From an uncultured Lysobacteraceae bacterium (lineage in GTDB: Bacteria > Pseudomonadota > Gammaproteobacteria > Xanthomonadales > Rhodanobacteraceae), in NCBI GenBank assembly GCA_946482585.1, contig CAMLSI010000053.1:1-16304 (forward strand): DNA of 16,304 bases. Reading direction: 5' to 3'. The translations under genes and the position numbers were made by a program. This document shows, piece by piece, positions 1 to 6,250 of the stretch; position 1 is the first letter of the stretch; every line of letters begins with the position of its first letter. The notes beneath the pieces were generated by a model. It was not told the origin of the DNA and searched no databases. It saw only the letters and a list, made by a program, of their open reading frames with translations.

Positions 1-125
1 AGCTCGCGCGATTCACGCAGCAGCAGCCGCGAATCGACGCGTCGCTGCGCGGGCGCCGGGGCAGTGCGATTGGCGGACGGGGTGCGGCTGGCCTGCAATG
101 CAAGGGTGGGCGTCACGACCGACAT
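1..125 (-). CDS. hemP: Hemin uptake protein HemP, 5' part (runs off the left edge)
   Basis: Small cytoplasmic protein of the HemP family, usually encoded next to TonB-dependent haem receptors and induced under iron limitation. Reading leftward from ATG at 125, 41 codons are visible. The first ~28 residues are a variable Ala/Pro/Thr-rich tail, followed by VDSRLLLRESRE. This matches the start of the HemP core, in which an 'SR.LL....EL' segment precedes a short beta-rich domain ending in a KLILTK-like sequence; that end lies outside the window. The start is supported by a GGAG Shine-Dalgarno sequence 6-7 nt upstream on the minus strand. A sigma70-type promoter with an embedded Fur box lies just upstream (156-183), which fits the family. 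The partial length and the short family are the main uncertainty. Confidence 0.8.
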   Translation of the reverse strand, partial: MSVVTPTLALQASRTPSANRTAPAPAQRRVDSRLLLRESRE

Positions 126-155
126 GGCTTGCTCCGATTACCGGGTGGTGGCCAG

Positions 156-183
156 ATGATAATGATTCGCATTTGACTGTCAA
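156..183 (-). promoter_or_regulatory. Sigma70-type promoter of hemP
   Basis: On the minus strand a perfect -35 TTGACA (183-178) is followed by a 16-nt spacer and a -10 TATCAT (161-156, five of six matches). Transcription would start near 149, giving an untranslated leader of about 24 nt that carries the Shine-Dalgarno sequence. This is the best promoter match in the window. Confidence 0.7.
158..176 (-). promoter_or_regulatory. Fur box in the hemP promoter
   Basis: The plus-strand sequence GATAATGATTCGCATTTGA matches the classical 19-bp Fur consensus at 13 of 19 positions, including GATAATGAT and CATT in register. It is an AT-rich island in otherwise GC-rich DNA. It lies between the -35 and -10 hexamers of the hemP promoter, so Fur-Fe(II) binding would block RNA polymerase. 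This is the expected arrangement for an iron-repressed haem uptake gene. Confidence 0.8.
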
Positions 184-277
184 GCGTCGTGCGCACATTT
201 CCAAACCGATACACGCGGACCGCTCGCCGGCCCGCTGTCCGCAGCACGAATGACGCCGGCCCGGACGAAACGAAGGA

Positions 278-895
278 CTAGCCGGCCGGCCACCAGTGCT
301 GCAAGGTCGCGAGATCGCCGTTGAACATGTCGCGGTCGCAGTTGCCGACGCCGGCAACCGTGTGCGGATTCGGACCGACGTTGCCGTCGGTGTACTGCCA
401 CAGCGTCCACTGCGGCCATAGCGGCGCGATCGCGGGCTGGTTGGCGTATTCGGAGATCCAGAGCCAGCACTGGCCGAGCACCGACGTCGTCGAGCTGCCG
501 AGCAGTTGCTTGAGATAGCTGCCGCCGTAGACGCCGGGCCAGCGCCCCGTGCGCTGGAACACGGCCTGCACGAACGCTTCGGCCTGTGCGAGCGTCATCG
601 ACACGCCCTGCGTGTCCTGCTCGACGTCGAGCACGAGCAGGTCGCCGGCCGCCGCATTCGCCGCCGCGAGAAAGTGCGCGGCCTGGGCCTGAGGATCGCT
701 GCCGTCGCCGAAGTGATATGCACCCCAGCGCAGGCCGGCTGCGCGCGCCTGTGCCTGTCGCGCGGCATAGGTCGGGTCCACGTAGCCCGCTCCCTGCGTC
801 GCCTTGTGGATCACGCCGGCGACACCGGCTGCGGCGAGCGCGGCGAAATCCACGCTCGCGTTGTGGTGCGAAAGATCGACGACCGCATTGATCAT
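278..895 (-). CDS. Glycoside hydrolase family 25 (lysozyme-type muramidase)
   Basis: Predicted N,O-diacetylmuramidase that cleaves the MurNAc-GlcNAc bond of peptidoglycan (205 aa). GH25 marks in order are VDLSHHN (residues 6-12) with the first conserved Asp at D7, WGAYHFG (58-63), the catalytic-type VLDVE (88-92, D90 and E92), GRWPGVYGG (118-125), LWQYTDG (165-171) and the terminal CDRDMFNG (187-193). The length is normal for a single-domain GH25. The start at 895 is preferred because AGGGGCCAGGGC precedes it; an in-frame ATG at 916 has no such signal. No signal peptide or membrane segment is visible, so export would need another route or host lysis. It lies 73 nt downstream of the PhzF-family gene on the same strand and may share its transcript. 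No holin or phage gene is adjacent. Confidence 0.9.
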   Translation of the reverse strand: MINAVVDLSHHNASVDFAALAAAGVAGVIHKATQGAGYVDPTYAARQAQARAAGLRWGAYHFGDGSDPQAQAAHFLAAANAAAGDLLVLDVEQDTQGVSMTLAQAEAFVQAVFQRTGRWPGVYGGSYLKQLLGSSTTSVLGQCWLWISEYANQPAIAPLWPQWTLWQYTDGNVGPNPHTVAGVGNCDRDMFNGDLATLQHWWPAG

Positions 896-968
896 GCCCT
901 GGCCCCTGTGCCGCAACGGCGATGTTGCGCGTTGTGGAACTGTACCGGATGAAACGCCGGCGCGGGCT

Positions 969-1799
969 TCAGGCCATCAGCCGTGCCGTGCCCGACACCT
1001 CGACCGGCGTGCCGCCCGGACCTGCGATCGCCACGTGGAGCAGCGAACGCATGCCCATGTCCTCGCCCTGCACGATCTCGATCGCGCCGCCGTGCGGCCA
1101 GTCCGTGTCACGCAGATAGCCGGCCAGCGCCGCGGCCGCGGCGCCGGTCGCCGGATCTTCGTAGACACCGCCCGACGCGAACGCGTTGCGCGCATGGAAG
1201 CGCTCGGGCGTTTCGACCCAGACCAGCGCGATCGTGATCCAGCCGGCCTCGCGCAGGAGCGCGCGTCCCTGTTCGAGGTCGTAGCGCATCGCCGCGAGCT
1301 TCTCGCGCGAGCGCAGCACGAGCAGCAGATGATCGGCGCCGCCATGGATCTGCGCCGGCGGCAGGCGCGGATCGAGGTCCGCGCGCGCAAGGCCGAACAG
1401 GTCGAGCGCACGCGCGAGCAGGGCTTCGCCGATGGCAGCGCTGCGCGTCGGCGGGGAACGCAAGGTCGCCGCGACCGTCGCGCCGTCGCGACGGCCGCGC
1501 ACGCTGATCTGCGCCTGATTCAAGGTCAGCGCGTAGTCGCCGTCGCCGTGACGCAGTGCGAGCGCGGCGCCGAGCGCGATCGTCGCGTGGCCGCAGAACG
1601 GCACTTCGGTCTGCGGCGAGAAGTAACGCACGCGCCAGCCGTTCGCGAGCGGCGCGGCGAATGCGGTCTCGGAGAACCCGACCTCCGCAGCGATGCGCTG
1701 CATCGTGTCCGCGTCGGGCAGGGCTTCCCCGAGCCAGACGCCGGCGGGATTGCCGCCTTGCTCACCATCGGAAAAAGCGGCAATACGCAACACGTCCAT
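969..1799 (-). CDS. PhzF family phenazine biosynthesis-like isomerase/epimerase
   Basis: Cytoplasmic protein (276 aa) with the two-lobed, diaminopimelate-epimerase-like PhzF fold. Marks are MDVLRIAAFSDGEQGGNPAGV at the N-terminus, GFSETAF with the catalytic Glu at E44, FCGHAT (68-73), and EDPATGAAAAALAGYL (214-229), the second-half signature. The family includes PhzF, which isomerises trans-2,3-dihydro-3-hydroxyanthranilate, but most members, like this one, are not near phenazine genes and have unknown substrates. For that reason no gene symbol is given. The reading frame stays open upstream to 2480, but that extension is antisense to a well-supported plus-strand gene. ATG at 1799 has GGAG 6-7 nt upstream and begins the conserved domain. 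It is divergent from the anchored repeat-protein gene at 1936. Confidence 0.9.
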   Translation of the reverse strand: MDVLRIAAFSDGEQGGNPAGVWLGEALPDADTMQRIAAEVGFSETAFAAPLANGWRVRYFSPQTEVPFCGHATIALGAALALRHGDGDYALTLNQAQISVRGRRDGATVAATLRSPPTRSAAIGEALLARALDLFGLARADLDPRLPPAQIHGGADHLLLVLRSREKLAAMRYDLEQGRALLREAGWITIALVWVETPERFHARNAFASGGVYEDPATGAAAAALAGYLRDTDWPHGGAIEIVQGEDMGMRSLLHVAIAGPGGTPVEVSGTARLMA

Positions 1800-1875
1800 G
1801 CGCCACTCCAGGGCCAGTTCGAAACGGCTGCGATGGGGGCGATCGTCGCCAACACAAGCCATGACCGATGCTGCA

Positions 1876-1904
1876 TTGGCAGTGTTTCCGGTCGGGGCTA
1901 GAGT
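1876..1904 (+). promoter_or_regulatory. Candidate sigma70 promoter of the A1-B1 unit
   Basis: TTGGCA (1876-1881, five of six matches to the -35) is separated by exactly 17 nt from TAGAGT (1899-1904, four of six matches to the -10). It lies in the 136-bp divergent spacer between the PhzF-family gene and A1. Transcription would begin near 1911, about 25 nt before the A1 start codon. GC-rich genomes give chance hits, so this is a prediction. Confidence 0.45.
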
Positions 1905-1935
1905 TTGCCCGGGAGCGGGACAGGGTGGGAGAACG

Positions 1936-2955
1936 ATGCTATCGAATCGGGGTTTCGCGGTATTCATCGCCGGCGGTTTCGCTGCTGGTGTCGCGATCGG
2001 TCTGACACTCGCACGTGTACCGGCGACGCCGTCCGCGGCGCAGACCGAAAGCCGTGCGGCGAGCACTGCCGCAACCGGCGATGCCCCTGTCGCAACCGCA
2101 CGCACGGGCAGCCGCAATGCGCCGCGAGCGCAACCGTCGCAACCCAGACCCGCGGAACCGCTGCCGCCGGCCGACGCTCCCGTCGCCGAGGTCTTCGACG
2201 AACTCGCGGCGCGCGCACGCGCCGGCGAGGCGGCGGCGGCACGACGTATCGCGGACGATCTGTTGCGCTGCGAACAGGTCGACAGCGCGATGTTCGACGC
2301 GAAGGCCTTGCTCGATTTCGACGAGGCCAACACGCGCGGGACGAACGCCGAACACAACGAATACCTGCTGCAGAAGACGGACGAGTTGCTGCGGCAGCAT
2401 CGCGAGCACAAGGAACGCTGTGCCGGTGTCGATACGCTCGAAGGCAGCGCGAGCGAGTGGATAGAACAGGCCGCGCGCAACGGCGATCCCGCGGCGATGC
2501 TTTGCTACGCGCTGTTCCCGAACGACTGGAACGCGGATGTGCTGTCGCCGGCGTGGCTGCGACATGCTGAACAGGCCTATGCACAGTCGCCGCAACTCGT
2601 GCGCCGCGCATTCGATACCGGCATGCCGGAAGCGGCCGCCGTGTTGTCGCAGATGTATCGCGCGCCAGCGCCCATGGGTGGGCGCTGGTACGGTCGCCTG
2701 GGCGCCGATCCCTACTGGGCATACGCCTACGCACTCGTTGCCGCCGACACCCTTCCCGGCAAGCGCCGCGAGTTCTGGAGCAAGCAGTCGGAGATGCTCG
2801 CGCTGCCGCTGTCGACCGAACTGCGTGCGCGGGCGCGCGGCTGGGCAGACGAGCGGCGCAGCCGCATGACCTTGCCGCCGCTGCCGGACCCCGGCGCCGG
2901 ACCGCGGCCCAACACCGACTGTGCGCTGCTGACCTACATGGCGACACGACTTTGA
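1936..2955 (+). CDS. A1: membrane-anchored periplasmic Sel1/TPR-like repeat protein of unknown function
   Basis: I do not recognise a named family (339 aa). Residues ~7-28 (FAVFIAGGFAAGVAIG...) form one glycine-rich hydrophobic segment with no obvious cleavage site, so probably an N-in signal anchor. Residues ~30-82 are a Pro/Ala-rich, probably disordered linker. The rest is alpha-helical with Sel1-like pieces: FDELAARARAGEAAAARRIADDL (about 87-109), WIEQAARNGDPAAMLCYAL (175-193), LVRRAFDTGMPEAAAVLSQMY (221-241) and DPYWAYAYALVA (258-269). Cysteines at 112, 162, 190 and 329 are all kept in A2, at 113, 172, 201 and 339, which suggests two disulfides in the periplasm. GGGAG lies 4 nt before the ATG. 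The stop codon falls within nine bases of both candidate B1 starts, so the two are probably translated together. The repeat-protein fold suggests a scaffold or binding role, but this is inference. Confidence 0.8.
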   Translation: MLSNRGFAVFIAGGFAAGVAIGLTLARVPATPSAAQTESRAASTAATGDAPVATARTGSRNAPRAQPSQPRPAEPLPPADAPVAEVFDELAARARAGEAAAARRIADDLLRCEQVDSAMFDAKALLDFDEANTRGTNAEHNEYLLQKTDELLRQHREHKERCAGVDTLEGSASEWIEQAARNGDPAAMLCYALFPNDWNADVLSPAWLRHAEQAYAQSPQLVRRAFDTGMPEAAAVLSQMYRAPAPMGGRWYGRLGADPYWAYAYALVAADTLPGKRREFWSKQSEMLALPLSTELRARARGWADERRSRMTLPPLPDPGAGPRPNTDCALLTYMATRL

Positions 2956-2960
2956 ACACG

Positions 2961-3941
2961 ATGTTGAATCGGGCAACCGTGGTCCTCATGGCCGTCGCGG
3001 CCGGCATCGCCGTCGGCTATGTCTGGCCGGGATCGCCATCCGAGCGTCAGGAGCCGCCAGCCGCACCGCGCATCGAGGCGGACCAGGCGTCCGAAGCGCG
3101 CGTCAACGCATCAACGCCGGCACGCGCATTGTCGACGCCGCCCGCGGCAACGCCGCCGCCGGGCGGCAATGCGGAGCAGACGGCGCTGCAGCAGCACGCG
3201 TTGGCCGGTGACGGTTCTGCCGCGCTTCAGTGGCTCGATCTCGACCGCACCTGCAGCCACGTGATGCGTGCCGGACCCATCGACTTCGCCGAATATTTCG
3301 ACGAAGAATCGCCGCCGCCCGACCGCCCGCCGTTCACGCAGATGACCGCCGACGAGCACGCGCAGCTCCGCGACAACACCATCGATGCGGCACGGCGCCA
3401 GGCGCTCGCGCACGCGATCGGCGCACGCCTGCATGCGTCCTGCGACGGTTATCGCGCGAGCAGCGACGCCGAACGCTATGCAATCGCCCAGATCGCCGCG
3501 CAGCACGGTCCGCCCGATGGGCTGCGCCGCTTCGTCACCGAGCCGCCGTTTTCCGAAGATCTGATGATGAATCAGGGCGGCGATGCCGAACAGCTCGCGC
3601 GCATACGCGACTGGTCGCAGCGCGTACCGGCAATGCTGCGCGAACGCGCCGGACGCGGCGACGCCGATGCCGCGCTTGCGCTCGGTGTCGCATACGCGAT
3701 GAACGCCGGCGACGCGCCGCCCGGACTCGAGGCCTATGCGCTGCTCAACGGTGCGCTCGACAACGACGCCGTGCAGTCTTATCGATGGCTTTCGCGTTAC
3801 CTGCAGCTCGCGCCGGACGGAATGCACGCCGGGTTCGCGCGTGCGGCACTCCCGCGACTCGCGACACGTCTCGATCCGTCGCAGCGCGCGGCGCTCGAGC
3901 GCGAGCTGCAGACCGCGATCACGCCGCCGCGGACGGATTGA
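2961..3941 (+). CDS. B1: membrane-anchored periplasmic helical-repeat protein of unknown function, partner of A1
   Basis: Unrecognised protein of 326 aa. Residues ~5-21 (ATVVLMAVAAGIAVGYV) are a single glycine-containing membrane anchor, followed by a Pro/Ala-rich linker to about residue 70. A helical domain follows with Sel1-like segments HALAGDGSAALQWL (79-92) and ERAGRGDADAALALGVAYA (228-246). FVTEPPF (191-197) and QSYRWLSRYLQ (272-282) are shared with B2 as FINDPPF and QAYRWLSLFL. Two domain cysteines, 98 and 161 (TCSHVM and SCDGY), match B2 and could form a disulfide. The start is uncertain. ATG at 2961 is chosen; TTG at 2952 would overlap the A1 stop by four bases and add three residues. 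Neither has a clear Shine-Dalgarno sequence, which fits translational coupling to A1. Confidence 0.78.
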   Translation: MLNRATVVLMAVAAGIAVGYVWPGSPSERQEPPAAPRIEADQASEARVNASTPARALSTPPAATPPPGGNAEQTALQQHALAGDGSAALQWLDLDRTCSHVMRAGPIDFAEYFDEESPPPDRPPFTQMTADEHAQLRDNTIDAARRQALAHAIGARLHASCDGYRASSDAERYAIAQIAAQHGPPDGLRRFVTEPPFSEDLMMNQGGDAEQLARIRDWSQRVPAMLRERAGRGDADAALALGVAYAMNAGDAPPGLEAYALLNGALDNDAVQSYRWLSRYLQLAPDGMHAGFARAALPRLATRLDPSQRAALERELQTAITPPRTD

Positions 3942-4000
3942 CTGCGATCGATGCGGTGTCGATTGCCGGAGCGTTCGCCGGGAAAGCGCGCCGACGCCCA

Positions 4001-4024
4001 ACGCCGGCTGCGGCCGTCCGGCGT
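4001..4024. repeat. Inverted repeat in the B1-A2 spacer
   Basis: ACGCCGG (4001-4007) and CCGGCGT (4018-4024) form a perfect 7-bp stem with a 10-nt loop, 60 bases after the B1 stop, in the 188-bp spacer (3942-4129). No T-run follows, so it is at best a weak attenuator or messenger-end structure. No convincing promoter was found in this spacer, so whether A2-B2 is transcribed together with A1-B1 cannot be decided. Confidence 0.35.
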
Positions 4025-4129
4025 CGCCCCCCCTGAAGCGCACACTGCGCCGAACGCACGAGGTCGCGCGTCTCGTCAGCACGTTCGCGCCTTGGCATCA
4101 TCGACCGACTCGCAGGCAAGGAAACGATC

Positions 4130-5176
4130 ATGGCGACAGCGAATGGACGCAGCGCGGCACTGCTGCTCGCGGCCTGTTTCGCCGGCGGCCTCGCCGCCGG
4201 CCATGCGATCGCGCGCTGGACCGCCGCGACGCCGGCCGCCGCGACGGACGGTCACGCCGGTGCGCCCGCCGCGCGCGGCAGCGTCGAAGCCCGGCCCGAA
4301 CGCGGTGCGACACTCGCGACCGCGCCGCCGCCGGACGCGAAGGCACCCGCCGCACCGCTGCCGGCGCGCGATCTGCCGCTCACGAGCTACTACGACGAAC
4401 TCGCGCAACGCGCGAAAGACGGCGATGCGCGCGCGGCGCGCCGGCTCGCCGACGATCTCTACGAATGCGCGACGCGCGAACGCCAGCTCGACATGGCCGA
4501 GCGGCTGCTCGACGGCGCGCGACGCGGCCGCGGCGGCCCCAGGACGGCCGACGCCGGCCCTGACGGCGACGAGAACTTCGCCGATCGCCGCCTCAACGCA
4601 GCGGAGCGCTTCGTCGAGAATGCGATCGCCGCAGAGAAACGCTGCGAAGGCGTGACGCCGGAAACCCTGTCGAAAAGCGCGGACTGGATACGCCAGGCCG
4701 CGCTGTCGGGCGATCTCGAAGCCAAGCTCTGCTATGCGATCGCGCCGAACGAATGGAACCGCGACGTGCTGTCGCCGCAATGGGTCGACTGGGCCGAACG
4801 CTGGAACGGCGAGTCGCCGGCGCTCGTGCGACAGGCCTTCGAAGGCGGATTGCCCGAAGCGGCCGCGGTGCTGTCGAACATGTATTCCGCGTGGCAGCCG
4901 CGCGAGGCGCGCCCGTGGAGCGGACGCCTCGGCGACGATCCGTACTGGGCCTATGCCTACGCCGTCGTCGCGCAGCAGACGCTGTCCGCCGATCAGTCGG
5001 CGCGCTGGTCCGCGATCATGCGCGAGCGCGCCGCGCGACTCAGTACCGAGCAGATCGCGCGCGCCGACGCCTGGGCGGGCGAAGCGCGCTCGCGCATCCG
5101 CTTCCAGACGCCGTCCACGGGACCGGCGCCCGACAATTCGCTCTGCGGCAACATCCGCCGCGCCGGAGGCCGGTGA
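4130..5176 (+). CDS. A2: paralogue of A1, membrane-anchored periplasmic Sel1/TPR-like repeat protein
   Basis: Protein of 348 aa, collinear with A1 throughout. The anchor is at ~8-29 (ALLLAACFAGGLAAGHAIAR), the Ala/Pro linker at ~30-82, and the helical domain follows. The best-matching blocks are YDELAQRAKDGDARAARRLADDL (88-110; A1 FDELAARARAGEAAAARRIADDL), WIRQAALSGDLEAKLCYAI (186-204), NEWNRDVLSPQW (207-218; A1 NDWNADVLSPAW), SPALVRQAFEGGLPEAAAVLSNMY (229-252) and GRLGDDPYWAYAYAVVA (265-281). Domain cysteines 113, 172, 201 and 339 equal the four of A1 with almost the same spacing; C16 lies in the anchor. AAGGAA ends 6 nt before the ATG. The stop overlaps the B2 start by one base (TGATG). Divergence from A1 is large in the linker and at residues 114-160, so the duplication is old. 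Confidence 0.82.
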   Translation: MATANGRSAALLLAACFAGGLAAGHAIARWTAATPAAATDGHAGAPAARGSVEARPERGATLATAPPPDAKAPAAPLPARDLPLTSYYDELAQRAKDGDARAARRLADDLYECATRERQLDMAERLLDGARRGRGGPRTADAGPDGDENFADRRLNAAERFVENAIAAEKRCEGVTPETLSKSADWIRQAALSGDLEAKLCYAIAPNEWNRDVLSPQWVDWAERWNGESPALVRQAFEGGLPEAAAVLSNMYSAWQPREARPWSGRLGDDPYWAYAYAVVAQQTLSADQSARWSAIMRERAARLSTEQIARADAWAGEARSRIRFQTPSTGPAPDNSLCGNIRRAGGR

Positions 5177-6165
5177 TGCGCCGCCTGCCTGCGCTGATCG
5201 CCTCCGCGCTCGGCCTCGCCTGTGGTTACGGCATCACGCGCCATCAGGCGGCCGCGCCGCCTGCGCCGCCGTCATCCGCCGCAGGCGCCGACGCGGCAGC
5301 GATGCCGCGCACCGATGCGGCGGTGCGAGCGCCGCGCAGCGTGCGCACCCCGTCGTCCGGCGCGGAGCATCCGCTGCTCGCGCGCGCGGCAGCGCTCGCA
5401 ACGCCGGCGCTGCCGCCGACGAAGCCCGGCTGGTCGACCGAACTCGACGAACTGCGCCGCCGCGCCGAACAGGGCGACGCCGCCGCGGCCAGCGAATGGC
5501 TGCAGCGCGACGCGCGCTGCTTCGCGATGATGCCGCTGACGCCGCCGGACGCGAGCACCACACTGCCGACGCCGGGCTTCATGCGCGCGGCGATGCGCGG
5601 CCGCTCGCGATTGCCCTCGCTCGACGCCGACGTGTCGTCGGCCGCCGCGATCGAAGACGAGGCGCAACGCCGCACCGCACTGGCCGGCGCGCAGCAGCGC
5701 CTGCTCGACGAATGCCGCGGCTACGTGCCGGAACCGCCGCAGGTGCGCTACGCGCTCGGCGAAATCGCCGCGCGCCTCGGCAACGACAAGGATTTCTGGC
5801 GCTTCATCAACGACCCGCCGTTCGCGCCGGGCTACAGCCGCGACACCGAACAGGCGATCGACTGGGCGCGTCGGGCACCGGCCATGGTCTACGAACGCGC
5901 GCTGCGCGGCGACGCCGAGGCCGCGCTCGCGCTCGGCGTGTCGTATGCGGTCGATCGTCCGCGCGAGCTCGACGGCGGCGGCGACCTGCGGCTGCTGCCG
6001 GCCGCGATCCCGAACGATCCGCTGCAGGCGTATCGCTGGCTCAGCCTGTTCCTGCGCGGCAATCCCGGTTCGGATCAGGCCGCGATGGCGCGCGCGCTGC
6101 TCAACCGCGTCGGCGCCGACCTCAGCGCGGCACAGCGCGCCGAGGCCGATCGCTGGTCGCCATAG
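5176..6165 (+). CDS. B2: paralogue of B1, membrane-anchored periplasmic helical-repeat protein
   Basis: Protein of 329 aa with the plan of B1: a short anchor at ~4-20 (LPALIASALGLACGYGI), a long Ala/Pro linker to about 84, then a helical domain. Shared blocks are DELRRRAEQGDAAAASEWL (91-109), DECRGY (178-183), FINDPPF (210-216), AIDWARRAPAMVYERALRGDAEAALALGVSYAV (227-259) and NDPLQAYRWLSLFL (280-293). Domain cysteines 115 and 180 match the B1 pair with similar spacing (65 against 63 residues). The ATG shares its A with the A2 stop codon, and GGAGG lies about 7 nt upstream inside A2, so the two genes are tightly coupled. The N-terminal repeat also resembles the N-terminal repeat of A2, suggesting A and B arose from one ancestor. 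A strong bidirectional terminator follows. Function unknown. Confidence 0.82.
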   Translation: MRRLPALIASALGLACGYGITRHQAAAPPAPPSSAAGADAAAMPRTDAAVRAPRSVRTPSSGAEHPLLARAAALATPALPPTKPGWSTELDELRRRAEQGDAAAASEWLQRDARCFAMMPLTPPDASTTLPTPGFMRAAMRGRSRLPSLDADVSSAAAIEDEAQRRTALAGAQQRLLDECRGYVPEPPQVRYALGEIAARLGNDKDFWRFINDPPFAPGYSRDTEQAIDWARRAPAMVYERALRGDAEAALALGVSYAVDRPRELDGGGDLRLLPAAIPNDPLQAYRWLSLFLRGNPGSDQAAMARALLNRVGADLSAAQRAEADRWSP

Positions 6166-6181
6166 CCGTTCGCGATCATCC

Positions 6182-6210
6182 CGAAAAACCGTCGTTCCGT
6201 CGGTTTTTCG
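6182..6210. terminator. Bidirectional intrinsic terminator
   Basis: CGAAAAACCG (6182-6191) and CGGTTTTTCG (6201-6210) form a perfect 10-bp stem around a 9-nt loop. The A- and T-runs sit in the stem arms, so a U-rich tract is produced in either direction. It lies 16 bases after the B2 stop and 40 bases beyond the stop of the convergent metallohydrolase gene, as expected for a terminator shared by two convergent genes. Confidence 0.75.
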
Positions 6211-6214
6211 AGTC

Positions 6215-6243
6215 GGCGAGTCCGGCGCAGGTCCGGACTCGCC
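6215..6243. terminator. Second perfect hairpin between the convergent genes
   Basis: GGCGAGTCCGG (6215-6225) and CCGGACTCGCC (6233-6243) form a perfect 11-bp stem with a 7-nt loop. It has no T-run of its own on the plus strand. On the minus strand it lies directly after the metallohydrolase stop, upstream of the T-rich hairpin at 6182-6210, so it probably strengthens termination or protects the 3' end. Confidence 0.55.
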
Positions 6244-6250
6244 TCCACGA

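Noticed and set aside
1802..2480. N-terminal extension of the PhzF-family frame to 503 residues
   Set aside because: The extra ~227 residues are Ser/Ala/Arg-rich and antisense to A1. The PhzF domain starts exactly at ATG 1799, which has a ribosome-binding site.
2952..2960. TTG start for B1 overlapping the A1 stop
   Set aside because: Possible, and it would add three residues, but ATG at 2961 is the commoner start codon and equally close to the A1 stop; neither has a clear ribosome-binding site.
4001..4024. Intrinsic terminator between B1 and A2
   Set aside because: The 7-bp stem has a 10-nt loop and is followed by a C-run, not a T-run, so it is listed only as an inverted repeat.
3111..4082. 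Long minus-strand open frame opposite B1
   Set aside because: Arg-rich shadow frame typical of GC-rich DNA; B1 on the plus strand has a paralogue with matching protein sequence.
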